From positions 434,001 through 498,000 of the forward strand of contig NZ_WMIE01000001.1 of the NCBI RefSeq assembly GCF_009711225.1: a stretch of 64,000 nucleotides of DNA. Reading direction: 5' to 3'. The notes under the pieces are model-generated. The model was given only the letters and a program-made list of their open reading frames with translations. It was not told where the DNA came from and did not search any database. Positions within the stretch are counted from its first letter, which is position 1, and every line of letters starts with the position of its first letter. Shown piece by piece: positions 50,921 through 64,000 of the stretch. The position numbers and the translations under genes were made by a program. This DNA is from Paracoccus aestuariivivens. GTDB lineage: Bacteria > Pseudomonadota > Alphaproteobacteria > Rhodobacterales > Rhodobacteraceae.

Positions 50921-51837
50921 TCTTTGGCCAAGGTATATGGGCGGCCCAGCATCCCGCAGGTCTGCGCCAGAAGAACGAAGGCCCGACCCGACCGCGACTC
51001 GGCCAGAACGGCCAGCACGACCGGATCGTCGATCTCGGCGCGACGGGCCAGAAGCCGGTCGAAATGGCGCAGGAAATGCTGCGCGACATCACGAAAGACC
51101 TCGTCCATGCGCATCATTTGGGCGGCAATATCCAGAGCGGAATCGTCTTCGATCACGGCAAGGGCCGACACGGATTCGCCGCGCTGGCCTTCGGCAAATT
51201 GGCGCCATAGTTCGGGGTCGGTTTCGGGAATGCCAAGGTCGTCCATATAGACCCCCTGCCCCGCCAGAAGCGTGACGACGTCCTGAGCGGCGCGGATCAG
51301 TCGGGCAAGTTCTGGATCGCCCAAGGCCAGCTTCAGACAGCGAATCGCCTCGTGATCGTCGGGGCCGTCCGGAAAATTCAGCGCCCGGACAAGTTCGGTC
51401 GGAGTCAGTTCGGGGCTGCGCTGCGTGCCCAGATCCAGCGAATCCTGCCGATTGTCGGCCTGCGGCGCGGGAATGGTCGCGACATGACGCGGAACACTTG
51501 CCGAGCGTGGCTTCAAACGCGGTTCCTGATCGGTGACAGGTGGTGCCGCGCTGGCCCTGATGGCGTGCAGGCTGGCGCGCAGATCGTCGGCCTCGGCCCG
51601 AAGCAAGGCAAGGCTGCGGGCAGACCAGACCCCGAACCAGATCAGGGCCAAAGGCACCAGCGCCCCCACAAGCCCGACCAGCCATCCGGTCATATCCTGG
51701 GGCAACCCGTCAGGGTCGAGCCAGACAAAGATTCCGACCACCACCAGCCAGACCGCGCTGGCAGCGATGCCGATCGAAAGAAGCCGGTCGCGGGATTGGT
51801 CTGCCGCGACACGGCGCAGGGTTTCGAGCGCGGTCAT
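50917..51837 (-). CDS. Membrane protein of unknown function
   Basis: A 306-residue protein with two membrane helices (about 20-40 and 52-70), a short coiled-coil-like stretch (RAEADDLRASLHAIRA), a Pro-rich linker and a C-terminal helical domain of about 180 residues containing ELVRALNFPDGPDDHEAIRC. No known domain recognised. It precedes nothing on its strand and is separated from greA by 15 bases upstream, so it may be co-transcribed with greA. Confidence 0.75.
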   Translation of the reverse strand: MTALETLRRVAADQSRDRLLSIGIAASAVWLVVVGIFVWLDPDGLPQDMTGWLVGLVGALVPLALIWFGVWSARSLALLRAEADDLRASLHAIRASAAPPVTDQEPRLKPRSASVPRHVATIPAPQADNRQDSLDLGTQRSPELTPTELVRALNFPDGPDDHEAIRCLKLALGDPELARLIRAAQDVVTLLAGQGVYMDDLGIPETDPELWRQFAEGQRGESVSALAVIEDDSALDIAAQMMRMDEVFRDVAQHFLRHFDRLLARRAEIDDPVVLAVLAESRSGRAFVLLAQTCGMLGRPYTLAKD

Positions 51838-51852
51838 ACGCCCGAACCCGCT

Positions 51853-52323
51853 TCAGATGAATTTGATCGCAATGATCTCATACGATTTCCCGCCGCCGGG
51901 GGTGACGACCTCAACGCTGTCACCTTCATCCTTGCCGATCAGCGCCCGCGCCAAGGGCGAGCGAATGTTCAGCAATCCGCGCTCCAGATCGGCTTCGGCC
52001 TCTCCGACGATCTGGTAGGTGCGCTCTTCTTCGGTGTCCTCGTCCAGCAGCGACACGGTCGCGCCGAACTTGATGCTGCCCGAGAATTTCGACGGATCGA
52101 TCACTTCGGCCCGAGAGATCAGCCCTTCGAGTTCCTTGATGCGGCCTTCGACGAAGCTCTGCTTCTCGCGCGCCGCGTGATATTCGGCATTCTCGGACAG
52201 GTCGCCATGCTCGCGCGCCTCCGCGATGGCGCGGATGACAGCGGGACGGTCGACCGAACGCAGCACGCGCAGTTCCTCGTCCAACTGATCAAAACCCGCA
52301 CGGGTCATCGGTATCTTTTCCAT
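51853..52323 (-). CDS. greA: Transcription elongation factor GreA
   Basis: A 156-residue factor that rescues backtracked RNA polymerase by stimulating transcript cleavage. The N-terminal coiled coil carries the family block [21 protein letters not shown], with the acidic tip (DLSENAEY) that reaches the active site. The C-terminal FKBP-like domain ends [14 protein letters not shown] before the ATG at 52323 fixes the start. Confidence 0.96.
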   Translation of the reverse strand: MEKIPMTRAGFDQLDEELRVLRSVDRPAVIRAIAEAREHGDLSENAEYHAAREKQSFVEGRIKELEGLISRAEVIDPSKFSGSIKFGATVSLLDEDTEEERTYQIVGEAEADLERGLLNIRSPLARALIGKDEGDSVEVVTPGGGKSYEIIAIKFI

Positions 52324-52380
52324 TCCGGTCCTTCCGGCCGCTCGGCGGCGGCCCACGTCTGCGCGAAACAAGGTGTTGGA

Positions 52381-52408
52381 ACGCCCCCGACCTTTGGGCC
52401 GAGGGCGT
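52381..52408 (-). other. Hairpin upstream of greA
   Basis: ACGCCCCCG and CGAGGGCGT (one mismatch) flank a short loop between greA and the ETF-QO gene. It could be a leader structure; no T-tract is seen. Confidence 0.25.
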
Positions 52409-52606
52409 CTTGAAGTTAGTCGGCATCGTGGCGCGATTGTTCAAGCGTTTCAAGTCCCGCCCAGACCGATCCGCGATCATTTGCCCATGCCGTATGCCTG
52501 CCCCGTGGTCAATTGTCAGACAACCGTCGGGTCAGCATTGCCCGCAACGAAACGACGCGCTACCTCTTGCCCGCAGCAAATGAGCCAGGGAGCAAGGGGC
52601 CGAGCC

Positions 52607-54253
<1,647 letters not shown>

Positions 54254-54348
54254 TCTGTCCCGGCGACGCCGCACCTCCCCCGGCGTTGCCCATTTCCGTC
54301 GGGGCGGCTAGGGTCACAACGCGTATTGCCAAGGACTGGGCCAAAGCC

Positions 54349-56190
54349 GTGACGACAAGATTGATCCCGCTGGCGCTGATCGCGCTGACTTCGGTGCCGA
54401 TGATTGCCGGACCGACCTCTGCCGCTCCGGTGCTGGCCCAACAGGCCGCGCCCGCCACCGAGCAAGCCAAAACGGCAGCAACATCCGGCCCCGCCGCGCG
54501 CGGTCTGGCCGGTCCCTATCTTGCCGCGCGTCAGGCCGCGATCGAGAACGACTACATCTACGCCGCGAATTATTACCTGCAAGCCATGGCGCAGGATGAT
54601 ACCGATCCGTTCCTGCAGGATTCGGCGCTGGTCGCGCTGATCTCGGCAGGCGAGATGGAGCGCGCCGGTGCGCTTTCTGTCACTATGTCGGATCAGGGTC
54701 GCGCGACCGAACTGGCGCGACTGATGCAGCGCTCGGAACTGGCGCGGGCCGGTCGCTGGCAGGACCTGGTCAATGCCATCGACAAGGCTCCAACGCCCAA
54801 TAACGGCGAGAACGGCAGCGATACCGGCTCGGCGGGCAACGCGCTTCTGGACAAGATGATGCGGGCATGGGCCCTGCTTGGCGCAGGCAATGCCCGTCAG
54901 GCGCTGTCGTCGTTCGAGGAACTCGGCAAAGTGCGCGGCGCGCGTCCGATGGTGAATTACCACCTCGCGCTCGCCAAGGCCGCGGTCGGAGATTACGAAG
55001 GGGCCGAGCAACTGCTCGCCGATCCCAATAACGGCGCGCATATCCTTGGCGTCATCGCGCGGGCGCAGATCCTGTCGCAGCTTGAGCGCAACAAAGATGC
55101 CATCGCCATGCTCGAGGCCACGCCCGGCCTTAACGAGGAACCCCAGCTTGTCGCGTTGCGCGACCGTCTGGCAAAGGGCGAAACCCTGCCCTTCGATTCC
55201 ATCCGCACCCCTGCCGACGGGATCGCACAGGTCTTTCTGACCTTCGCCAGCGTCCTCGCGACAAGCGAAGAACCCGATCCGCTGGCTTTGATCCATGCCC
55301 GTCTGGCATCGTACCTTTCCCCTGATCTGGGCGAAGCGAACCTGCTTAACGCGCAGATGCTTCAGGGTTTCGGCCAGTTCGATCTGGCCGAGCAGGAATT
55401 CGAGCGCCTGCGCGAACGCGGCGACATGCGTCCGATTGCCGAACTGTCCCGCATCGACGCCCTGACCCGCGCCGAGCGGCTTGACGATGCCGAGAAAGCC
55501 GCGCTGACGCTAACCGCGGCCTATCCCGATCTCGCTCAGGGCTGGATCGCGCTTGGCGACCTACTGCGACAACAGGATAAATTTGCACAAGCAATTCCGG
55601 CCTATGACAAGGCGCTACAACTGATCGGCGACAAGGCCGGTGAAGCGCGCTGGTTTCCGCTTTATGCCCGAGGCATCGCACTTGAGCGCTCGGGCCAGTT
55701 CCCCAAAGCCGAAGAGGATTTCCGCGTCGCTCTGAAATTGCGCCCGGATTCGGCGCAGGTGCTGAACTATCTGGGCTACAGCCTTGTCGATCGCGGCGAA
55801 AAGCTGGACGAGGCTCTGAAGCTGATCCAGAAGGCCGTCCAGTTGCGGCCCGATGATGGCTACATTCTGGATTCATTGGCATGGGCCTATTACCGCCTTG
55901 GTCGCTACGATGAGGCCGTTGTCCCGATGGAACGCGCCGTGGCCGCCATGGCCAGCGATTCGCTGGTGAACGACCATATGGGCGACATCTACTGGATGGT
56001 GGGCCGCAAACGCGAAGCGCAGATCCAGTGGCAACGCGCCCTGTCGCTCAACCCCGAGCTCGAATCCGACGCCAAGCGCATACGCGCCAAGCTGGACCGT
56101 GGCCTTGACGCCGTGTTGGCCGACGAAAACAGCGGCAAGAAGCCCGTTACGCGCGAACTTGAAATGCCGTCCGAGGCACCGAAGAACTGA
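54349..56190 (+). CDS. Secreted TPR-repeat protein
   Basis: A protein of about 613 residues made of tetratricopeptide repeats. A GTG start at 54349 gives a signal peptide ([21 protein letters not shown]) with cleavage near VLA-QQ; an in-frame ATG at 54250 overlaps the ETF-QO stop. Canonical repeats are clearest in the C-terminal part ([30 protein letters not shown], then [23 protein letters not shown]). It resembles the TPR protein often found before ispE in Rhodobacteraceae. Role unknown, probably a periplasmic scaffold. Two bases separate it from ispE. Confidence 0.85.
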   Translation: MTTRLIPLALIALTSVPMIAGPTSAAPVLAQQAAPATEQAKTAATSGPAARGLAGPYLAARQAAIENDYIYAANYYLQAMAQDDTDPFLQDSALVALISAGEMERAGALSVTMSDQGRATELARLMQRSELARAGRWQDLVNAIDKAPTPNNGENGSDTGSAGNALLDKMMRAWALLGAGNARQALSSFEELGKVRGARPMVNYHLALAKAAVGDYEGAEQLLADPNNGAHILGVIARAQILSQLERNKDAIAMLEATPGLNEEPQLVALRDRLAKGETLPFDSIRTPADGIAQVFLTFASVLATSEEPDPLALIHARLASYLSPDLGEANLLNAQMLQGFGQFDLAEQEFERLRERGDMRPIAELSRIDALTRAERLDDAEKAALTLTAAYPDLAQGWIALGDLLRQQDKFAQAIPAYDKALQLIGDKAGEARWFPLYARGIALERSGQFPKAEEDFRVALKLRPDSAQVLNYLGYSLVDRGEKLDEALKLIQKAVQLRPDDGYILDSLAWAYYRLGRYDEAVVPMERAVAAMASDSLVNDHMGDIYWMVGRKREAQIQWQRALSLNPELESDAKRIRAKLDRGLDAVLADENSGKKPVTRELEMPSEAPKN

Positions 56191-56192
56191 CC

Positions 56193-57020
56193 ATGACGCT
56201 GCCCCGGCGCGAGCTTGCGCCCGCCAAGCTGAACCTGACGCTGCATGTCACCGGCCAACGCGCCGATGGTTATCACCTGCTTGATTCGCTGGTGGTGTTT
56301 CTTCAGGTCGCCGATGTGGTGCAGATCGACGCCGGACCGCTGTCACTGGCGCTGACCGGACCATTTGCCGCAGGACTTGCCGGTGACGCCGACAACCTTT
56401 GCCTGAAAGCGGCGCGCCTTGCCGGACGCGAGGCCGCAATCACGCTGGAAAAGAACCTGCCCGTCGCCTCGGGCATCGGCGGAGGCTCGGCAGATGCTGC
56501 GGCAGTCTTGCGCGCGCTCGGATGCCGTCCCGAACATCCCGAAACCCTTGGCGCGGATGTGCCGGTCTGCCTCGAGGGGCGTCCGGCCCGTATGCAGGGC
56601 GTGGGCGAGATGCTGACGCCGGTGCCATCGCTGCCAACGCTACATCTGGTGCTGGTCAACCCGCTGCAAAGCCTTTCAACACCTGCGGTTTTTAGCGCCA
56701 TGACCCGCCGGGACAATCCCGCTATGCCGGACGCCCTGCCGGAGTTTCCGGATACAGATGCGGTGATCTCGTTCCTCGACACCTGCCGGAACGACCTGCA
56801 AGCACCGGCGATCTCGCTGCTGCCGGTCATTGCTGACTGTCTGAGCGCGCTGGACGCGAGCGGCGCTCGCCTGTCGCGTATGTCAGGCTCGGGCGCGACC
56901 TGTTTCGGCATTTTCGCGGATCGCGACAGCGCCGAACGCGCCAAGTCGAGGATTGGTGCGGAAAATCCTGATTGGTGGGTGGTCGCATCGGGACTCGCCT
57001 CTGCCCCTGCGACACACTAG
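56193..57020 (+). CDS. ispE: 4-(cytidine 5'-diphospho)-2-C-methyl-D-erythritol kinase
   Basis: A 275-residue GHMP kinase of the MEP isoprenoid pathway. N-terminal [23 protein letters not shown] motif [20 protein letters not shown] and C-terminal [12 protein letters not shown] are intact. It starts two bases after the TPR gene. Confidence 0.95.
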   Translation: MTLPRRELAPAKLNLTLHVTGQRADGYHLLDSLVVFLQVADVVQIDAGPLSLALTGPFAAGLAGDADNLCLKAARLAGREAAITLEKNLPVASGIGGGSADAAAVLRALGCRPEHPETLGADVPVCLEGRPARMQGVGEMLTPVPSLPTLHLVLVNPLQSLSTPAVFSAMTRRDNPAMPDALPEFPDTDAVISFLDTCRNDLQAPAISLLPVIADCLSALDASGARLSRMSGSGATCFGIFADRDSAERAKSRIGAENPDWWVVASGLASAPATH

Positions 57021-57051
57021 AACCAACGCCAGATCCGTAAGGGGAATTCGC

Positions 57052-57789
57052 ATGCTTCGTCTTGGCGTGAACATTGACCATGTCGCAACCATCCGTAACG
57101 CCCGAGGCACTCCTTGGCCCGATCCGGTGCGCGCCGCCACTTTGGCCGCCGCTGTCGGAGCCGACGGCATCACCGCACATCTACGCGAAGATCGCCGTCA
57201 TATCTCGGATGCGGATATCGACAATCTGATGGCCAGCCTTAGCCTGCCGCTGAACCTTGAAATGGCAGCGACCATGGAGATGCAGGCCATCGCCCTGCGC
57301 CACCGCCCCCACGCCGTCTGCATCGTTCCGGAAAAACGCGAGGAACGCACCACCGAGGGTGGGCTGGATGTCGCCGGAAACGAATCTTTCCTTGCCGATT
57401 TCATCGCGCCGCTGCGCGAGGCGGGCTGCCGTGTTTCGCTGTTCATCGGCCATGAAGCCGCGCAGATTCAGGCCTCGGCCCGTATCGGAGCCGCCGTCGT
57501 CGAACTCCATACCGGCGCTTACTGCGACTTCGACACCGAAGGCCGCATCGCCGAACGCGACGCCGAACTTGCCGCCCTGCGCGAGGCTGCTGTCCTAGCC
57601 GACAGCCTTGGCCTCGAGGTCCATGCCGGTCACGGTTTGACCTTCGACACGGTCGGCCCCATTGCTGCCATTCCGCAGATCAAGGAACTGAATATCGGGC
57701 ATTTCCTGATCGCCGAGTCGGTTTTCACCGGCCTCGACAACGCGATCCGCGAAATGCGGGCCTGCATGGACAAAGCGCGCAACGCATGA
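57052..57789 (+). CDS. pdxJ: Pyridoxine 5'-phosphate synthase
   Basis: A 245-residue TIM-barrel enzyme joining deoxyxylulose phosphate and 3-amino-2-oxopropyl phosphate. [48 protein letters not shown] and HAGHGLTF are conserved. AAGGGGA before the ATG at 57052 sets the start. It overlaps acpS by ATGA. Confidence 0.96.
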   Translation: MLRLGVNIDHVATIRNARGTPWPDPVRAATLAAAVGADGITAHLREDRRHISDADIDNLMASLSLPLNLEMAATMEMQAIALRHRPHAVCIVPEKREERTTEGGLDVAGNESFLADFIAPLREAGCRVSLFIGHEAAQIQASARIGAAVVELHTGAYCDFDTEGRIAERDAELAALREAAVLADSLGLEVHAGHGLTFDTVGPIAAIPQIKELNIGHFLIAESVFTGLDNAIREMRACMDKARNA

Positions 57790-58220
57790 TCCTTGGCATC
57801 GGCTCTGACCTCGCCAATATCGACCGGATCGCCGCGGTGCTGGAACGCCATGGCGACCGCTTCCGCAAGCGTGTCTTCACCGAGACCGAACTGGCCCTTG
57901 CAGCGCGCCGCAAGCTGGAGGCCGCGACGCTGGCCAAACGCTGGGCAGCCAAAGAGGCCTGTTCGAAGGCGCTTGGCACCGGACTTGCGATGGGCATCAG
58001 TTGGAAAGACATGGCGGTGCGCAATCTGCGCAGCGGCCAACCGACGATGGAACTGACGGGCTGGGCAGCGGAGCGGCTGAAAGCGATGACGCCCCCCGGT
58101 CACCGGACCCGCGTCCACGTCACTTTGACCGACGATCATCCGTGGGCGCAGGCATTCGTCATCATCGAGGCCCTTCCCGACAACGTGAGCGACCCGCCTA
58201 TTCCGGGCGCTTCCGCTTGA
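57786..58220 (+). CDS. acpS: Holo-[acyl-carrier-protein] synthase
   Basis: A 144-residue phosphopantetheinyl transferase. [12 protein letters not shown] contains the metal-binding Asp; [15 protein letters not shown] contains the catalytic Glu. It activates ACP for fatty acid synthesis. Coupled to pdxJ as in most alphaproteobacteria. Confidence 0.95.
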   Translation: MILGIGSDLANIDRIAAVLERHGDRFRKRVFTETELALAARRKLEAATLAKRWAAKEACSKALGTGLAMGISWKDMAVRNLRSGQPTMELTGWAAERLKAMTPPGHRTRVHVTLTDDHPWAQAFVIIEALPDNVSDPPIPGASA

Positions 58221-58278
58221 CTTTGCTGGGCCCTGCGGCCCATGAACGCGCGACTTCCGCATAAGGGGAATGGCATCC

Positions 58279-59070
58279 ATGGCCAAAAGCGAAGCCCGCA
58301 AGGATGGGGGCATCTGGGAAACCGTCAAGACCATCTTCTGGGCGCTGCTGATCGCAGGCGTCTTCCGCACCCTGTTCTTCCAGCCCTTCTGGATTCCGTC
58401 GGGCAGCATGAAGGACACGCTGCTGATCGGCGATTTCCTGTTCGTGAACAAAATGGTCTATGGCTATTCCAGCCACTCCTGCCCGATGTCGCTTTGCCCG
58501 ATCACCGGCCGCCTGTTCGGGTCCGAGCCCCAACGTGGCGACGTTGTCGTGTTCCGTCATCCGACTCGCGGCGACGATTTCATCAAACGCCTGATCGGCC
58601 TGCCCGGCGACCGGGTCCAGATGCGTGGTGGGGTGCTTTACATCAACGGCGAAGCCGCGCCTCAGGTTCCGAACGGCACCTTCACCGAGGCTCAGGCCCC
58701 GCAAGGTCCGCAAGGCAGCGTGCCCTGCCCCAGCCAGATCCGCGGCGCGTCCGAGGGCCAATGCGTCGCAGAACGCCTGACCGAGACGCTGCCGAACGGC
58801 GTCAGCCATGACGTGCTGAACCTGACCGACAACGGCCCGGGCGATAACACGCCCGAATTCACCGTCCCCGAAGGAAACTATTTCTTCATGGGCGACAACC
58901 GCGACAATTCGGGCGACTCGCGCTGGCCGGCCTCGGCGGGCGGCGTTGGTATGGTTCCAGCGGAATATCTGATCGGTCGGGCCGACCGGATCATGTTCTC
59001 GTCTGCGGGCAAGTCGCTGCTGTATTTCTGGACGTGGCGCGCCGACCGCTTCTTCAAAGCCGTCGATTAA
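58279..59070 (+). CDS. lepB: Signal peptidase I
   Basis: A 263-residue inner-membrane serine protease that removes Sec signal peptides. One N-terminal helix, then PSGSMKDTL with catalytic S43 and [11 protein letters not shown] with the Lys base K103, and [11 protein letters not shown] near the C-terminus. The ATG at 58279 has better spacing from AAGGGGA than the one at 58270. A Cys-containing insert ([11 protein letters not shown]) follows the first box. Confidence 0.95.
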   Translation: MAKSEARKDGGIWETVKTIFWALLIAGVFRTLFFQPFWIPSGSMKDTLLIGDFLFVNKMVYGYSSHSCPMSLCPITGRLFGSEPQRGDVVVFRHPTRGDDFIKRLIGLPGDRVQMRGGVLYINGEAAPQVPNGTFTEAQAPQGPQGSVPCPSQIRGASEGQCVAERLTETLPNGVSHDVLNLTDNGPGDNTPEFTVPEGNYFFMGDNRDNSGDSRWPASAGGVGMVPAEYLIGRADRIMFSSAGKSLLYFWTWRADRFFKAVD

Positions 59071-59113
59071 GGAAGAATTGCCGCGGCATAGCTTGCCGTG
59101 GCAGGATTGTGAC

Positions 59114-59803
59114 ATGAAGATTTCCGCCGAACTGCGCATGTTTACAGAAAGGCTGGGCCATGATTTCGCCCGGCCCGAACTGTTGCAGCGCGCACTGACG
59201 CATGGTTCGATTTCGACCGCAACGCGGCCCGACAACCAGCGCCTCGAATTTCTGGGTGATCGTGTCCTTGGGCTGACCATGGCCGAGGCATTGTTCAGCG
59301 CCGACCGATCCGCGACCGAAGGCCAGATGGCGCCGCGCTACAACGCGCTGGTCAAGGGCGAGACATGCGCCGCCGTCGCGCGCGAGATCGGGTTGGGCGA
59401 GGTCCTGAAACTTGGCCGTTCCGAGATGATGTCGGGCGGTCGCCGCAAGGAGGCCCTGCTGGCCGATGCGATGGAGGCCGTGATCGCCGCCGTCTATCTG
59501 GATGCGGGCTTCGAGACGGCACGCAAAGTCATTCTGGCGCTTTGGGCAAATCGGCTCAAGAATGTCGATCAGGACTCGCGCGATGCCAAGACGGCATTGC
59601 AGGAATGGGCGCAGGCCAATGGCATGGGACCGCCCCGTTATGTCCAGACGTCACGCTCGGGGCCAGATCACGCACCCGAATTCGAAATCACCGTCCGGTT
59701 GGACGATGGCCGCGAAGCCGTCGCCAATGGCAAGGGCACGAAACGCAGCATCGAGCAAGCGGCCGCACAGACCCTGCTTGAGCAGATCGAAGGTTCCAAA
59801 TGA
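59114..59803 (+). CDS. rnc: Ribonuclease III
   Basis: A 229-residue double-strand RNA endonuclease. The signature [18 protein letters not shown], the second acidic cluster ([14 protein letters not shown]) and a C-terminal dsRNA-binding domain ([14 protein letters not shown] onward) are present. The ATG at 59114 follows AGGA. It overlaps era by ATGA. Confidence 0.96.
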   Translation: MKISAELRMFTERLGHDFARPELLQRALTHGSISTATRPDNQRLEFLGDRVLGLTMAEALFSADRSATEGQMAPRYNALVKGETCAAVAREIGLGEVLKLGRSEMMSGGRRKEALLADAMEAVIAAVYLDAGFETARKVILALWANRLKNVDQDSRDAKTALQEWAQANGMGPPRYVQTSRSGPDHAPEFEITVRLDDGREAVANGKGTKRSIEQAAAQTLLEQIEGSK

Positions 59804-60711
59804 CCGAAACGCGCGCGGGCTTTGCAGCCCTGATCGGCGAACCCAATGCGGGGAAATCCACGCTTCTGAACCAGATGGTCGGGGCCAAGGTCTCGATCGT
59901 CACGCATAAGGTGCAGACGACCCGCGCCCGCATCCGCGGCATTGCCATGCATGAAAACGCGCAGATCGTGTTTGTCGACACGCCCGGCATCTTCCGCCCG
60001 CGCCGCAGGCTGGACCGCTCAATGGTCAAGGCCGCTTGGGGCGGGGCTGCGGATGCCGATGTCATCTTGTTCCTGATCGAGGCGCATCGCGGCCTGACCG
60101 ATGGCGCGCAAGCGATCATCGACCAGCTCAAGGAACATGCGGGGAAAACTCCGGTCGCGCTGGTCATCAACAAGATCGACCGCGTCAAGGCCGAGCAGTT
60201 GCTGGCCCTGTCCGAAAAGGTCAACGCCGCTTTCGAGTTTGCCGCGACCTTCATGATCTCGGCCGAAAAAGGCTATGGCTGCGGTGATCTGATGGATTGG
60301 CTTGCAACCGAGTTGCCCGAAAGCCCGTGGCTTTATCCCGAGGATCAGGTCGCCGACCTGCCGATGCGGATGATCGCGGCGGAAATCACCCGCGAGAAGC
60401 TGACCCTGCGCCTGCACGAGGAAATTCCCTACCAACTCACGGTGGAAACCGAGAAATGGGAGGAGAAAAAGGACGGATCAGCCCGCGTCGACCAGATCGT
60501 CTATGTCGCTCGTCCGGGCCATAAGGGCATCGTCCTTGGCAAGGGTGGCGAGACCATCAAGGCCGTCGGCCAAGCCGCCCGCGCCGAGATGATCGAGTTC
60601 ATGGGCCGCCCCGTCCATCTGTTCCTGCAGGTGAAGGTGCGCGAGAACTGGCTGGACGAGGCCGAGCGCTATAACGAGATGGGCCTCGATTTCAAAGACG
60701 GCGATGCCTGA
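59800..60711 (+). CDS. era: GTPase Era
   Basis: A 303-residue GTPase for 16S rRNA and 30S maturation. G1 [10 protein letters not shown]3 DTPG, G4 NKID and a C-terminal KH domain ([20 protein letters not shown]) are visible. It is translationally coupled to rnc and overlapped by the DUF1491 gene. Confidence 0.97.
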   Translation: MTETRAGFAALIGEPNAGKSTLLNQMVGAKVSIVTHKVQTTRARIRGIAMHENAQIVFVDTPGIFRPRRRLDRSMVKAAWGGAADADVILFLIEAHRGLTDGAQAIIDQLKEHAGKTPVALVINKIDRVKAEQLLALSEKVNAAFEFAATFMISAEKGYGCGDLMDWLATELPESPWLYPEDQVADLPMRMIAAEITREKLTLRLHEEIPYQLTVETEKWEEKKDGSARVDQIVYVARPGHKGIVLGKGGETIKAVGQAARAEMIEFMGRPVHLFLQVKVRENWLDEAERYNEMGLDFKDGDA

Positions 60712-61039
60712 GGCAAGGCTGGCGGCTGGGATCTGGGTCTCGGCCTATCTCAAACGCCTGCAACTTGCCGATATCCCCGCCTATGTCATCCGCCACGGCG
60801 ATGACACTGCGGGGGCCGTGATGGTCAAATGCGCGACGCTGGACGGGCGGGCAAGCCTGTGGGCGCGGGAATGGGATTTCGAGACCGACCAGCGCCCCTG
60901 GACGCGGCGCTCAGAGGCATCCGAACCCGAGATCGACGCCGAGATCGCGCGCAATTCCGGCTATGATCCGGACCTCTGGGTGATCGAGATCGAAAGCCGC
61001 GACGGGACCACCTTGCTTGATCAGGCCGGACTGGCCTGA
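60704..61039 (+). CDS. DUF1491 family protein
   Basis: A 111-residue cytoplasmic protein with AGIWVSAYLKRLQLADIPAYV at its start and DLWVIEIESRDG near its end, matching DUF1491. The family follows era in many Rhodobacteraceae; its function is unknown. It overlaps era by eight bases. Confidence 0.88.
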   Translation: MPEARLAAGIWVSAYLKRLQLADIPAYVIRHGDDTAGAVMVKCATLDGRASLWAREWDFETDQRPWTRRSEASEPEIDAEIARNSGYDPDLWVIEIESRDGTTLLDQAGLA

Positions 61040-61102
61040 ACGCCCTGAAATGCCCTAAATCTTGTGGCTTTCCCGTGACATTCCGCCACTGGCCTACTAT
61101 AA

Positions 61103-63568
<2,466 letters not shown>

Positions 63569-63617
63569 GAGATTGAGTTCGCGTTTTTGCGAATTCGATC
63601 TCGACAAGTTTACCACA

Positions 63618-63652
63618 TTAAAAAAAGATTAATACGTCTGGACGTGTATTAA
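63618..63652. promoter_or_regulatory. CtrA-like site and dyad upstream of the beta-barrel gene
   Basis: TTAA-N7-TTAA (63618-63632) matches the spacing of CtrA sites. It runs into a dyad, TTAATACGTC and GACGTGTATTAA (63629-63652). AT-rich sequence here probably contains the promoter of the gene at 63773. Confidence 0.35.
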
Positions 63653-63772
63653 CACTTGGCATCTGGGCGCGTCGGTTGTTTTCTGCAATGCAGCTAGCGC
63701 GAGCATCTGCGTAGGCATTCCTTTAGCGGACGATCCGTCGCTGATTGGTCCATTTAGCCTCTGGAGACGACA

Positions 63773-64000
63773 ATGAGCTTGAAGAAGATCACTATTTTGG
63801 CGACGTCCCTGACCATCGGGGCAGGCGTTGCGGCAAATGCCGGCGGTTATACCCCTCCGGTCACCGAGCCGATCGTGGCTCCGGTCATGGAAGCACCGGT
63901 CCTGAACTGGGAAGGCGGTTATGTCGGTGGCACCCTTGGTTATGCCTTCGGTGGCGAGGACCGCGTCGGTGTCAGCAACTCCGCTGGCCGGCTTTTGGGC
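63773..64000 (+). CDS. Outer-membrane beta-barrel protein, 3' end outside window
   Basis: The first 76 codons of a gene. Signal peptide MSLKKITILATSLTIGAGVA with cleavage near ANA-GG, a Pro/Val-rich linker (TPPVTEPIVAPVMEAPVL), then WEGGYVGGTLGYAFGG, the first strand of an Omp25/OmpA-like barrel. A GGAG site lies upstream. The linker type is common in alphaproteobacterial small porin-like proteins. Confidence 0.8.
   Translation, partial: MSLKKITILATSLTIGAGVAANAGGYTPPVTEPIVAPVMEAPVLNWEGGYVGGTLGYAFGGEDRVGVSNSAGRLLG

Noticed and set aside
63575..63598. Hairpin after gyrB as an intrinsic terminator
   Set aside because: The stem is short and no T-tract follows it.

Overview
The window is high-GC alphaproteobacterial chromosome. 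Gene content and order (pdxJ-acpS-lepB-rnc-era, gyrB, ETF-QO, greA, leuB, gltB) fit Rhodobacteraceae. A 50-residue aa3 oxidase subunit IV at 48323-48475 looks almost identical, from memory, to the Paracoccus denitrificans protein, so Paracoccus is the best guess.

Layout. 1-4397: glutamate synthase large subunit (5' end cut off) with a strong terminator. 4457-5819: YCII protein and a CDF metal transporter. 5883-13260: a DctB/DctD-type two-component pair followed by a tripartite tricarboxylate transporter operon with two binding proteins (tctC-tctB-tctA-tctC). 13503-17883: RND efflux pair. 17902-23761: a GFA enzyme, then a minus-strand operon in which a response regulator and a histidine kinase bracket three envelope-sugar genes (LAB_N protein, ArnT-like GT39, GT2); a tyrosine phosphatase diverges from it. 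23872-26811: FecB/C/D-like iron-chelate ABC importer.

26812-39317 is an accessory island ending at the 3' side of tRNA-Pro(CGG). It holds a decayed IS21 istB, an IS5-family element with a split transposase, a decayed AAA ATPase, and the main find: a three-gene minus-strand cluster. It encodes a 1403-residue and a 556-residue RTX calcium-binding protein on either side of a TonB-dependent heme receptor. Both RTX proteins carry HasA-like hemophore domains (two and one). All three domains keep the Leu-x-Tyr and His-[Thr/Ala]-[Leu/Val]-x-Gly heme-site signature but lack a histidine in the N-terminal loop region. Fusion of HasA-type hemophores to RTX repeats beside a HasR/HemR-like receptor suggests a secreted, calcium-dependent, multi-site heme capture system. 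Its type I secretion apparatus is not in the window.

39465-64000 is core genome: DMT transporter, leuB, UDG-like protein, DsbD-N-like protein, yqgE, Sua5/TsaC, a DmdC-like acyl-CoA dehydrogenase with an MBL hydrolase, cox subunit IV, a lipoprotein, azlCD, GNAT, greA, ETF-QO, a TPR protein, ispE, pdxJ, acpS, lepB, rnc, era, DUF1491, gyrB and the start of an outer-membrane beta-barrel gene. Packing is tight, with several ATGA overlaps and convergent genes whose stop codons overlap.
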